Shown: one piece after another, positions 1-7,662 of the stretch
How the letters are laid out: every line of letters starts with the position of its first letter
Numbering within the stretch: the first letter of the stretch is position 1
Source of the DNA: Pseudomonas reidholzensis
GTDB taxonomy: Bacteria; Pseudomonadota; Gammaproteobacteria; Pseudomonadales; Pseudomonadaceae
Assembly: GCF_900536025.1 (NCBI RefSeq)
Contig: NZ_UNOZ01000002.1
Span: 1 to 64,000 of the forward strand
DNA: 64,000 nucleotides
Direction of reading: 5' to 3'
Notes under the pieces: generated by a model
The model's database searches: none
What the model was told of the DNA's origin: nothing
Seen by the model: only the letters and a program-made list of their open reading frames with translations
Made by a program: the position numbers and the translations under genes

Positions 1-88
1 AAGAGCAAGCTCTTCTCATCCGCTCGACTTGCATGTGTTAGGCCTGCCGCCAGCGTTCAATCTGAGCCATGATCAAACTCTTCAGTTC
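1..88 (-). rRNA. rrs: 16S ribosomal RNA, 5' end (partial)
   Basis: Read on the minus strand, the segment starts with GAACTGAAGAGTTTGATCAT and continues through GGCTCAGATTGAACGCTGGC, the universal 5' end of bacterial 16S rRNA (the 27F primer site). It also includes the first variable helix with the Pseudomonas-type GAGCGGATGAGAAGAGCTTG stretch. Only the first ~88 nt lie in the window; the rest of the rrn operon continues to the left. Confidence 0.97.
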
Positions 89-238
89 AATACTGCTTGG
101 GTTTTTAAGAAACCCTAAACTTGGCTCAGCAATCTCAAATGACTACTATGATTTCTCATGTGGCCACTTGTGATGCTGATAATCTTGGCGACTATCAAAC
201 CATACTCACAAGCACCCACACGAATTGCTTGATTCAAT

Positions 239-250
239 TTGTTAAAGAGC
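239..250 (-). promoter_or_regulatory. boxA antitermination site of the rrn leader
   Basis: On the minus strand the sequence GCTCTTTAACAA matches the boxA element of rRNA leaders, where NusB/NusE and the antitermination complex load. It lies about 150 nt upstream of the 16S 5' end and just downstream of the nearest rrn promoter, the expected position. Confidence 0.85.
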
Positions 251-287
251 GGTTGGTTAAGAACTTTTCGTCTCAACCGAGGCGCGC

Positions 288-315
288 ATTCTACGCTTTC
301 CTCAGAGCCTGTCAA
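288..315 (-). promoter_or_regulatory. rrn promoter, gene-proximal (P3)
   Basis: On the minus strand, TTGACA (310-315) is followed after 16 bp by TAGAAT (288-293) and then a GC-rich discriminator (GCGCGCC). This is a near-consensus sigma-70 promoter typical of stringently controlled rRNA operons. It is the closest of three similar promoters to the 16S gene. Confidence 0.8.
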
Positions 316-397
316 GCGTTTATTTTGAAGTTTTCTGCGAGAATCTCGTTCAACTTCAAACACTTGGCTCGCTGCGATCTCTCGTAGCGGGAGGCGA

Positions 398-425
398 ATT
401 CTACAGCGTTACACGCTGTTGTCAA
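398..425 (-). promoter_or_regulatory. rrn promoter, middle (P2)
   Basis: Minus-strand TTGACA (420-425), 16-bp spacer, TAGAAT (398-403), then TCGCCTCCC. It has the same architecture and spacer as the promoters on either side. Confidence 0.8.
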
Positions 426-540
426 CTGCCTTTTTCACCGCTGCCGATCAGACGATCGAAGCACCTCCATACTGCCTAAAACTTCTAACTCATTGAAACT
501 CAAGGAGTTTTCCGTTCCAACTACGCTGGAAGTGGGGCGC

Positions 541-568
541 ATTATAAGGGGATCTGAGAGGGCGTCAA
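541..568 (-). promoter_or_regulatory. rrn promoter, distal (P1)
   Basis: Minus-strand TTGACG (563-568), 16-bp spacer, perfect TATAAT (541-546), followed by a GCGCCCC discriminator as expected for ppGpp-sensitive rRNA promoters. An AT-rich stretch upstream of the -35 (569-600) could act as an UP element. Confidence 0.82.
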
Positions 569-661
569 CCGTTAATTTCAATAAACCGCACTATTGCTGA
601 AATGAGCGGCAGAGGGCGCCATAAGCGTGCCTCGCCGGCGCTTCTATATAGAAGGGAAAAG

Positions 662-1882
662 TCAGAGCACCCCCGCACCACGCAAACGCTGCACCGCCTG
701 CGCATCCAACCCCAGCACCTCAGCCAGCACGGCTTCGGTGTGCTCGCCTAGAAGAGGAGGCGCCTGGCGATACTCCACCGGCGTCTCGGACAGCCGAATA
801 GGGCTCGCCACCTGCGGCACGCTGCCAGCCAATGGATGAGGGATGCTCAGCGCCAACCCGCGGGCCACCACCTGAGGGTCCTGGAACATCTGCCCCAGGT
901 CGTTGATCGGCCCACACGGCACCCCGGCCTTCTCCAGCTCACTGACCCACTGCGCCGTGGTCTTGAACACCGTGGCCTGGCGAATCAGCGGGATCAGCTC
1001 GGCACGGTTGGCCACCCGCAGCTTGTTGGTCACGAAGCGCGGGTCATCCGCCCACTGCGGCTGCCCGGCCACTTCGGCGAATTTGCGGAACTGGCCATCG
1101 TTACCCACCGTGAGGATGAAGTCGCCATCGGCAGTGGGGAAGTCCTGATACGGCACGATATTAGGGTGCGCATTACCCAGGCGCCGTGGCGGGGTACCGG
1201 TGGTGAGGTAGTTCATTGCCTGGTTGGCCAGGCAAGCCACCTGCACATCCAGCAAGGCCATATCGATATGCTGACCAACCCCGGCCTGATCACGGTGGGC
1301 GAGGGCGGCCAGGATCGCCACCGTCGAGTACAGGCCGGTGAGGATATCGGTCAGGGCCACACCGACCTTCACCGGGCCAGCACCTTCGTCGCCCTCCGGC
1401 CGACCGGTCAGGCTCATCAAGCCACCCAGCCCCTGGATCATGAAGTCATAGCCGGCACGCTTGGCGTACGGCCCGGTCTGACCGAAGCCGGTGATCGAGC
1501 AATAGATAAGCTTCGGGTTGAGCGCTTTCAGGCTGGCGTAGTCCAGGCCATAGGCGGCCAACCCACCGACCTTGAAGTTCTCGATGACGATGTCCGACTT
1601 CGCTGCCAGCTCGCGCACCAGGCGCTGGCCTTCAGCCTGGGTGAAGTCGATGGTCACCGAGCGCTTGTTACGGTTGGCGGACAGGTAGTAGGCCGCCTCG
1701 CTGGTGTTCTCGCCATAGGCATCCTTGAGGAAGGGCGGCCCCCAGGCGCGCGTGTCGTCACCCGCCCCCGGACGCTCGACCTTGATCACGTCAGCCCCAA
1801 GGTCGGCGAGGATCTGGCCGGACCATGGCCCGGCCAGTACACGCGACAGGTCCAGCACGCGCAGATGAGATAACGCCCCCAT
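662..1882 (-). CDS. gcdG: CaiB/BaiF family CoA-transferase (glutarate CoA-transferase)
   Basis: A 406-residue class III CoA-transferase. It starts MGALSHLRVLDLSRVLAGPW and has the family's N-terminal Rossmann region, the GADVIKVE segment, and an Asp in VALTDILTG in the region of the catalytic aspartate. The length is normal for the family. It lies 15 bp downstream of the glutaryl-CoA dehydrogenase gene on the same strand, so the likely reaction is transfer of CoA from succinyl-CoA to glutarate, feeding GcdH in the glutarate branch of lysine catabolism. The specific substrate is inferred from context, since CaiB/BaiF enzymes use many acids. It is probably co-transcribed with gcdH under GcdR. 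Confidence 0.88.
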   Translation of the reverse strand: MGALSHLRVLDLSRVLAGPWSGQILADLGADVIKVERPGAGDDTRAWGPPFLKDAYGENTSEAAYYLSANRNKRSVTIDFTQAEGQRLVRELAAKSDIVIENFKVGGLAAYGLDYASLKALNPKLIYCSITGFGQTGPYAKRAGYDFMIQGLGGLMSLTGRPEGDEGAGPVKVGVALTDILTGLYSTVAILAALAHRDQAGVGQHIDMALLDVQVACLANQAMNYLTTGTPPRRLGNAHPNIVPYQDFPTADGDFILTVGNDGQFRKFAEVAGQPQWADDPRFVTNKLRVANRAELIPLIRQATVFKTTAQWVSELEKAGVPCGPINDLGQMFQDPQVVARGLALSIPHPLAGSVPQVASPIRLSETPVEYRQAPPLLGEHTEAVLAEVLGLDAQAVQRLRGAGVL

Positions 1883-1897
1883 GGCCTGGCTCCTCTA

Positions 1898-3079
1898 TTA
1901 ATAGAACGCCTGGATGCCGGTCTGGGCACGGCCGAGGATCAGCGCGTGAATGTCGTGGGTGCCTTCATAGGTGTTGACCACCTCGAGGTTGACCAGGTGA
2001 CGGGCCACGCCGAACTCGTCGGAGATACCGTTGCCACCGAGCATGTCACGCGCCAGGCGAGCGACATCCAGGGCCTTGCCACAGGAGTTGCGCTTCATCA
2101 GCGAGGTGATCTCGACGGCCGCAGTGCCCTCGTCCTTCATCCGCCCCAGGCGCAGGCAGCCCTGCAGGCCCAGGGTGATCTCGGTCTGCATGTCGGCCAG
2201 CTTCTTCTGGATCAGCTGGTTGGCGGCCAGGGGGCGGCCAAACTGCTGGCGGTCCAGGGTGTACTGGCGCGCCGTGTGCCAGCAGGCTTCCGCTGCGCCC
2301 AGAGCGCCCCAGGAGATGCCATAGCGGGCCGAGTTGAGGCAGGTGAACGGGCCTTTGAGGCCACGCACTTCAGGGAAGATGTTCTCCTCAGGGACGAACA
2401 CGTTGTCCATGACGATCTCGCCGGTGATCGAAGCCCGCAGGCCGACCTTGCCGTGAATCGCCGGGGCACTTAGACCCTGCCAGCCTTTTTCGAGGATGAA
2501 GCCACGGATATCGCCGGCATCGTCCTTGGCCCAGACCACGAACACATCGGCGATCGGGCTGTTGGTGATCCACATCTTGCTGCCGCTCAGGCGGTAGCCA
2601 CCGTCGACCTTGCGTGCCCGGGTGATCATCGCGCCCGGGTCGGAGCCGTGGTTGGGCTCGGTCAGGCCAAAGCAGCCGATCCACTCGCCCGTGGCGAGCT
2701 TGGGCAGGTACTTCTGTTTCTGCTCGGTGCTGCCGAATTCGTTGATCGGCACCATCACCAGGGATGACTGCACGCTCATCATCGAGCGGTAGCCCGAGTC
2801 GATGCGCTCGACTTCACGCGCAATCAGGCCATAGCACACGTAGTTGAGGCCACTGCCGCCGTACTCTTCAGGGATGGTCGCACCCAGCAGGCCGATTTCG
2901 CCCATCTCGCGGAAGATCTTCGGGTCAGTCTGCTCATGGCGAAACGCCTCGATCACACGCGGCGCCAGCTTGTCCTGGGCAAACTGATACGCGCTGTCAC
3001 GCACCATGCGCTCTTCTTCAGTGAGCTGCTGGTCGAGCAACAGGGGGTCGATCCAGTTGAAGCTTGCTTTGGCGGCCAT
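1898..3079 (-). CDS. gcdH: Glutaryl-CoA dehydrogenase
   Basis: A 393-residue acyl-CoA dehydrogenase that starts [20 protein letters not shown], typical of Pseudomonas GcdH. It oxidatively decarboxylates glutaryl-CoA to crotonyl-CoA with FAD, passing electrons to ETF. Visible family signatures include [16 protein letters not shown] (FAD/substrate loop), [18 protein letters not shown], and the C-terminal [17 protein letters not shown], which carries the catalytic Glu of this subfamily. The start at 3079 is preferred because GAGGA lies about 9 nt upstream; an in-frame ATG at 3109 would add ten poorly conserved residues. First gene of a gcdH-gcdG operon, divergent from gcdR. Confidence 0.95.
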   Translation of the reverse strand: MAAKASFNWIDPLLLDQQLTEEERMVRDSAYQFAQDKLAPRVIEAFRHEQTDPKIFREMGEIGLLGATIPEEYGGSGLNYVCYGLIAREVERIDSGYRSMMSVQSSLVMVPINEFGSTEQKQKYLPKLATGEWIGCFGLTEPNHGSDPGAMITRARKVDGGYRLSGSKMWITNSPIADVFVVWAKDDAGDIRGFILEKGWQGLSAPAIHGKVGLRASITGEIVMDNVFVPEENIFPEVRGLKGPFTCLNSARYGISWGALGAAEACWHTARQYTLDRQQFGRPLAANQLIQKKLADMQTEITLGLQGCLRLGRMKDEGTAAVEITSLMKRNSCGKALDVARLARDMLGGNGISDEFGVARHLVNLEVVNTYEGTHDIHALILGRAQTGIQAFY

Positions 3080-3174
3080 GAGTGCAATCCTCGAAATAGG
3101 GCAGGGCAATATGCTTGTGGATTGATCCTAGGCCTGATCGGCCGTCGCGACAAACGAGGATTGCGCACTGTTTA

Positions 3175-3189
3175 GTGATATTTTCTCAC
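3175..3189. promoter_or_regulatory. Candidate GcdR operator (T-N11-A palindrome)
   Basis: GTGA-N7-TCAC, a 15-bp inverted repeat containing the T-N11-A spacing of LysR-type regulator sites, sits in the 164-bp gap between the divergent gcdH and gcdR starts. The location fits autoregulation of gcdR and activation of gcdH. Binding is inferred. Confidence 0.5.
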
Positions 3190-3243
3190 TCCATGAAGGT
3201 GCAGAACGCCAGATATAACGCCTGACAAGTGAGGTTGACGTAC

Positions 3244-4152
3244 ATGCGGCGCAAGATCCCCAGCACTACCGCCCTGGTCTGCTTCGAGGCCGCGGCGCGC
3301 CACGAGAGCTTTACCAAGGCTGCCCACGAGCTGGCCCTGACCCAGGGCGCCGTCTGTCGCCAGATCGGCGGGCTGGAGGCCTTTCTCAACGTCGAACTGT
3401 TCCGCCGCTCGCGGCGCGGGGTAAAGCTCACCGAAGCGGGCCTGTCGTACAGCCGACAGGTATCCGCTCAGCTGGATGCAGTAGAGCGCGACACCTTGTC
3501 GGTGATGCGCCAGCAAGGCGCCAACGTGATCGAGCTGGCTGTAGTGCCGACCTTCGGCACCCAGTGGCTGCTGCCACGCCTGAAGGGCTTCCAGCAGCGC
3601 CATCCGGAGGTCACGGTCAACCTGACCAACCGCACCCGGCCGTTCCTGTTTGCCGACACCCCGTTCGACGCCGCGATCTATTTTGGCGACGCCGACTGGT
3701 CAGGCACCCAGTCCCATCGCCTGATGAGCGAAAACCCCATGCCGGTGTGCAGCCCGGCGTTGCTGGAGGGGCAGGGCGAGCTCGACGCCAGGCGCCTCGG
3801 CGAACTGCCCCTGCTGCAGCAGACCACTCGCCCGTACGCCTGGCGACAGTGGTTCGACAGCCTCGGCATGAGCATCGAAGGCGACATGACCGGCCCACGC
3901 TATGAGCTATTCTCAATGCTCGCCCAGGCCGCCATGCACGAGATGGGCGTGGCCCTGATCCCGCCGTTTCTGATCCAGCACGAGTTGCAACAGGGTAGGT
4001 TGGTGGTCGCCAACAGGCATGCGCTGGCGAGCGACAAGGCCTACTATCTGATGATTCCCGAGCGCAAGGTCGAGTCTGCATCACTGCGCGCCTTCCGCGA
4101 CTGGCTGGTTGCCGAGGCCCAGCTGTACGTCACGCAGCATGCAGCCGAATGA
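3244..4152 (+). CDS. gcdR: LysR-family regulator of glutarate catabolism
   Basis: A 302-residue LysR-type regulator starting MRRKIPSTTALVCFEAAARH. The N-terminal winged helix-turn-helix covers about residues 1-65, with the ESFTKAAHELALTQGAVCRQ recognition region. A periplasmic-binding-protein-like effector domain runs from about residue 90 to the end. I chose the ATG at 3244 over the in-frame GTG at 3229 because GAGG lies 9 nt upstream and family members begin at this Met. It is divergent from gcdH, as in P. putida. The likely inducer is glutarate or a related intermediate, inferred from neighbours. Confidence 0.9.
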   Translation: MRRKIPSTTALVCFEAAARHESFTKAAHELALTQGAVCRQIGGLEAFLNVELFRRSRRGVKLTEAGLSYSRQVSAQLDAVERDTLSVMRQQGANVIELAVVPTFGTQWLLPRLKGFQQRHPEVTVNLTNRTRPFLFADTPFDAAIYFGDADWSGTQSHRLMSENPMPVCSPALLEGQGELDARRLGELPLLQQTTRPYAWRQWFDSLGMSIEGDMTGPRYELFSMLAQAAMHEMGVALIPPFLIQHELQQGRLVVANRHALASDKAYYLMIPERKVESASLRAFRDWLVAEAQLYVTQHAAE

Positions 4153-4232
4153 GCAACCTGACTCCGTAGTCAATTATTTACAACACCTACAGATATATGG
4201 TTTTGTCGCATTTAAGTAAATTATTTTAAACA

Positions 4233-4274
4233 CCTGAATAACCCGCTTAACCCTGCATACTGCGCGGGTTTCAG
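4233..4274 (+). terminator. Hairpin downstream of gcdR
   Basis: CCTGAAtAACCCGC and GCGCGGGTTTCAGG form an imperfect stem about 80 nt after the gcdR stop. There is no clean U tract, so it may be a weak or factor-assisted terminator. The rest of the 437-bp gap (4153-4589) is AT-rich and presumably holds the pnt promoter. Confidence 0.4.
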
Positions 4275-4391
4275 GCCGATTTACGACATTCACCGGTCTG
4301 CCAGCGAATTTTCTCAAAAAAAATCCAAATCCTCCCCTAATCTGCCAATAGCCCATGGTTGACGGGCTGCGCCCCACCCCTTGCGACATAG

Positions 4392-4406
4392 AGTCACAGG
4401 GTGACT
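4392..4406. promoter_or_regulatory. Palindrome upstream of the pnt operon
   Basis: AGTCAC-AGG-GTGACT is a perfect 6-bp inverted repeat about 185 bp upstream of pntAA in a promoter-sized gap. It could be an operator; no regulator can be named from sequence. Confidence 0.35.
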
Positions 4407-4589
4407 TGTAGTAATACCCTGGTATCACTCCATAACCGGTTGAAGGTCTGGGTGTTCCTCTGCAAAATGCTCCGCCCGCCCGGGATCCGGCGGGTTCGAG
4501 CCTTACGGCCGTGCTGGCGAAGTGCCGCGGATTCACCCCCGCGAATGCTGGCTTCATAAAGATAAGAAGGTCACCGCAGGAGAAAAGTC

Positions 4590-5711
4590 GTGCAGATTGG
4601 TGTTCCTCTCGAGACGCAGACGGGCGAGACGCGGGTCGCTGCGACCCCCGAAACCCTCAAGAAGCTGATTGCCCAAGGCCATCAGGTCACCGTCCAACGG
4701 GGGGCAGGGCTCAACGCCAGCATTCCGGACAGTGCCTATGAAGCCGTGGGTGCCTCCCTTGGCAGCGCCGCCGATGCCTTCGGCGCGCAACTGGTGCTCA
4801 AGGTCGTCGCGCCCACTGACCAGGAGCTTGCCCTGATCAACAGCGCCAGCCTGCTGGTGGGCATGCTCAACCCGTTCAACAACGAAACCATCGCCAAGAT
4901 GGCCGCACGCGGCATTACCGCCTTCGCCCTCGAAGCCGCGCCGCGGACCTCGCGGGCGCAGAGCCTCGATGTGCTGTCGTCGCAGGCCAACATCGCCGGC
5001 TACAAGGCGGTGTTGCTCGCAGCGCATCACTATCCGCGCTTCATGCCCATGCTGATGACCGCCGCCGGTACGGTGAAAGCCGCCCGCGTGCTGATTCTCG
5101 GTGCGGGCGTTGCCGGCCTGCAGGCCATCGCCACGGCCAAGCGCCTGGGTGCGGTGATCGAAGCGTCGGACGTACGCCCAGCGGTAAAGGAGCAGATCGA
5201 ATCGCTCGGTGCCAAATTCCTCGACGTGCCCTACGAGACCGATGAAGAGCGCGAGTGCGCGCAAGGGGTCGGCGGTTACGCCCGGCCGATGCCGGCCAGC
5301 TGGATGCAACGCCAGGCGCAGGCCGTGCACGAGCGCGCCAAGCAGGCCGACATCGTCATCACCACCGCGCTGATCCCGGGCCGCAAGGCACCGACCCTGC
5401 TCAGCGCCGAAACCGTGGCTCAGATGAAGCCCGGCTCGGTGGTCATCGACCTGGCGGCGGCGCAAGGCGGCAACTGCCCGCTGACCGTGGCCGACCAGGT
5501 GGTGGTCGAGAACGGCGTGACCATCGTCGGCCCGACCAACCTGCCGGCCCAGGTCGCCGCGGATGCCTCGGCGCTGTACGCGCGCAACCTGCTGGACTTC
5601 ACGAAGCTGCTGTTCGACAAGGACGGCGCACTGGTGATCAACCTCGAAGATGACATTGTTGCCGCGTGCCTGATGTGCCGCGACGGCCACGTCATCCGCA
5701 CCAACGGTTAA
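4590..5711 (+). CDS. pntAA: NAD(P) transhydrogenase subunit alpha, part 1
   Basis: A 373-residue NAD(H)-binding domain I of proton-translocating transhydrogenase, which exchanges hydride between NADH and NADP+ coupled to proton movement across the inner membrane. It begins at GTG ([20 protein letters not shown]) with AGGAG 9 nt upstream. It has the RVAATPE motif, the dinucleotide-binding [18 protein letters not shown] and the conserved GGYARPM mobile loop. In Pseudomonas the E. coli PntA is split: this is the soluble part, and the membrane part is the next gene. First gene of the pntAA-pntAB-pntB operon. Confidence 0.95.
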   Translation: MQIGVPLETQTGETRVAATPETLKKLIAQGHQVTVQRGAGLNASIPDSAYEAVGASLGSAADAFGAQLVLKVVAPTDQELALINSASLLVGMLNPFNNETIAKMAARGITAFALEAAPRTSRAQSLDVLSSQANIAGYKAVLLAAHHYPRFMPMLMTAAGTVKAARVLILGAGVAGLQAIATAKRLGAVIEASDVRPAVKEQIESLGAKFLDVPYETDEERECAQGVGGYARPMPASWMQRQAQAVHERAKQADIVITTALIPGRKAPTLLSAETVAQMKPGSVVIDLAAAQGGNCPLTVADQVVVENGVTIVGPTNLPAQVAADASALYARNLLDFTKLLFDKDGALVINLEDDIVAACLMCRDGHVIRTNG

Positions 5712-5722
5712 GGAGCACGGCT

Positions 5723-6037
5723 ATGGAAGACATGCTGATTTCCCACGGCATCTACAACCTGATCATCTTCGTGCTGGCCATCTATGTCGGTTACCACGTG
5801 GTCTGGAACGTCACCCCAGCGCTGCACACGCCGCTGATGGCGGTGACAAACGCCATTTCCGCGATCGTCATCGTCGGCGCCATGCTCGCCGCGGCACTGA
5901 CCGTGACCCCGGCCGGCAAGGTCATGGGCACGCTGGCCGTGGCCCTGGCCGCAGTCAATGTGTTCGGTGGCTTCCTGGTCACCCGGCGCATGCTGGAAAT
6001 GTTCAAGAAGAAAACCAAGCACGAGGCGAAGAAGTAA
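5723..6037 (+). CDS. pntAB: NAD(P) transhydrogenase subunit alpha, part 2 (membrane)
   Basis: A 104-residue integral membrane protein with three or four hydrophobic helices ([54 protein letters not shown]) and a basic C-terminus ([10 protein letters not shown]). It forms the alpha-side proton channel of transhydrogenase. The ATG at 5723 has AAGGAG 7 nt upstream and lies 11 bp after pntAA. Its stop is 2 bp before the pntB start, indicating tight co-translation. Confidence 0.94.
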   Translation: MEDMLISHGIYNLIIFVLAIYVGYHVVWNVTPALHTPLMAVTNAISAIVIVGAMLAAALTVTPAGKVMGTLAVALAAVNVFGGFLVTRRMLEMFKKKTKHEAKK

Positions 6038-6039
6038 CC

Positions 6040-7476
6040 ATGAGCATGAATCTGGTAACGCTGCTCTACCTGGTCGCTTCAATCTGCTTCATCCAGGCAC
6101 TGAAGGGCTTGTCGCACCCGACCACGTCGCGCCGGGGCAACCTGTTCGGCATGATCGGCATGGGCATCGCGATGCTCACCACGGTCGGCCTGATCTACAA
6201 GCTCGGCTCCGAACTGGCCACCGCCGGCATCGGTTACGTGCTGCTCGGCTTGCTGATCGGCGGCACGGCCGGCTCGATCATGGCCAAGCGCGTCGAGATG
6301 ACCAAGATGCCCGAGCTGGTCGCCTTCATGCACAGCATGATCGGCCTGGCAGCGGTGTTCATTGCCATTGCCGCCGTGCTCGAGCCGCAGTCGATGGGTA
6401 TCGTCGCCGCGATCAGCGACCCGATCCCGACCGGTAACCGCCTGGAGCTGTTCCTCGGTGCGGCCATCGGTGCGGTGACCTTCTCCGGCTCGGTGATCGC
6501 CTTCGGCAAGCTGTCGGGCAAGTACAAGTTCCGCCTGTTCCAGGGCGCACCGGTACAGTTCGCCGGCCAGCACAAGCTGAACCTGATCCTCGGCATCACC
6601 ACCATCGCCCTGGGCCTGCTGTTCACCTTTACCGGTCACTACAGCGCCTTCACCCTGATGCTCGCCCTGGCGTTCATCATGGGCGTGCTGATCATCATCC
6701 CGATCGGCGGCGCCGACATGCCGGTGGTGGTGTCGATGCTCAACAGCTACTCGGGCTGGGCGGCGGCGGGTATCGGCTTCTCGCTGAACAACTCGATGCT
6801 GATCATTGCCGGTTCGCTGGTCGGCTCGAGCGGTGCGATCCTCTCGTACATCATGTGCAAGGCGATGAACCGCTCGTTCTTCAACGTCATCCTCGGCGGC
6901 TTCGGCGGCGAAGCCGACACCGGTGCCGCGACCGGTACCAAGGAGCAGCGCCCGGTCAAGTCCGGTTCGGCCGACGATGCGACCTTCCTCCTGAGCAACG
7001 CCGACACCGTGATCATCGTCCCTGGCTACGGCCTGGCGGTGGCACGCGCGCAGCATGCGCTGAAGGAGCTGACCGAGAAGCTGATCCACAACGGCGTGAC
7101 CGTGAAGTATGCGATCCACCCGGTTGCCGGGCGCATGCCTGGGCACATGAACGTGCTGCTGGCCGAGGCCGAAGTGCCTTACGACCAGGTGTTCGAGATG
7201 GAAGACATCAACGCCGAGTTCGGCCAGGCCGACGTGGTGCTGGTGCTGGGCGCCAACGACGTGGTCAACCCGGCGGCGAAAAACGATCCGAAGTCGCCGA
7301 TCGCCGGGATGCCGATCCTCGAGGCCTACAAAGCCAAGACCATCATCGTCAACAAGCGCTCCATGGCCAGTGGCTATGCGGGCCTGGACAACGAGCTGTT
7401 CTACCTGGACAAGACCATGATGGTCTTCGGTGATGCCAAGAAGGTCATCGAAGACATGGTCAAGGCTGTCGAATAA
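6040..7476 (+). CDS. pntB: NAD(P) transhydrogenase subunit beta
   Basis: A 478-residue beta subunit. The N-terminal half is membrane-embedded with about eight or nine helices (proton channel). The C-terminal domain III binds NADP(H), visible in VIIVPGYGLAVARAQHALKE, HPVAGRMPGHMNVLLAEA, and VLVLGANDVVNPAA. Its length matches family members (~460-480 aa). Last gene of the operon, followed by a strong terminator. The enzyme helps set the NADPH/NADH balance. Confidence 0.96.
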   Translation: MSMNLVTLLYLVASICFIQALKGLSHPTTSRRGNLFGMIGMGIAMLTTVGLIYKLGSELATAGIGYVLLGLLIGGTAGSIMAKRVEMTKMPELVAFMHSMIGLAAVFIAIAAVLEPQSMGIVAAISDPIPTGNRLELFLGAAIGAVTFSGSVIAFGKLSGKYKFRLFQGAPVQFAGQHKLNLILGITTIALGLLFTFTGHYSAFTLMLALAFIMGVLIIIPIGGADMPVVVSMLNSYSGWAAAGIGFSLNNSMLIIAGSLVGSSGAILSYIMCKAMNRSFFNVILGGFGGEADTGAATGTKEQRPVKSGSADDATFLLSNADTVIIVPGYGLAVARAQHALKELTEKLIHNGVTVKYAIHPVAGRMPGHMNVLLAEAEVPYDQVFEMEDINAEFGQADVVLVLGANDVVNPAAKNDPKSPIAGMPILEAYKAKTIIVNKRSMASGYAGLDNELFYLDKTMMVFGDAKKVIEDMVKAVE

Positions 7477-7506
7477 CGCCTCTATATATAGAGCGCGCGC
7501 GTCATG

Positions 7507-7538
7507 AGCCCCCGGCGATGTATTCCCGGGGGCTTTTT
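7507..7538 (+). terminator. Rho-independent terminator of the pnt operon
   Basis: AGCCCCCGG, a short loop, then CCGGGGGCT followed by TTTTT, 30 nt after the pntB stop. Confidence 0.9.
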
Positions 7539-7584
7539 GCATCTGGCTGATCCAGATCAACGGCTCTATCGCAGGCCTTCTCAT

Positions 7585-7627
7585 ACGACCATGGTCGTGG
7601 GACGGAGCAAGGCGAACACACTAGACT
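7585..7627 (+). promoter_or_regulatory. Candidate activator site and promoter for the CoA-transferase gene
   Basis: ACGACCATGGTCGT (7585-7598) is a perfect 14-bp palindrome. A -10-like TAGACT lies at 7622-7627 with no good -35, so transcription would start near 7633 and the palindrome centre would fall near -41.5, the usual place for a class II activator. The assignment is inference; acetate-responsive LuxR-type response regulators are one possibility. Confidence 0.45.
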
Positions 7628-7662
7628 GCGCATCTAGCTTGAGTAGCCTGAGATAACAATCC

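Larger units (their letters stand above)
89..661 (-). other. rrn leader and promoter region, no protein gene
   Basis: This stretch between the 16S 5' end and the end of gcdG holds the rrn leader, boxA, three tandem promoters and, next to the 16S gene, an AT-rich hairpin (AGGGTTT...AAACCC, about 97-115) that fits rRNA processing. Short open frames here have no ribosome binding site or recognisable family and are not called. Confidence 0.8.

Noticed and set aside
121..387. Small open frame over the rrn leader
   Set aside because: Lies across boxA and the rrn promoters; not a protein gene.
836..1873. A 345-codon open frame antisense to gcdG
   Set aside because: Same artefact: low-complexity Arg/His/Gly translation opposite a well-conserved CoA-transferase.
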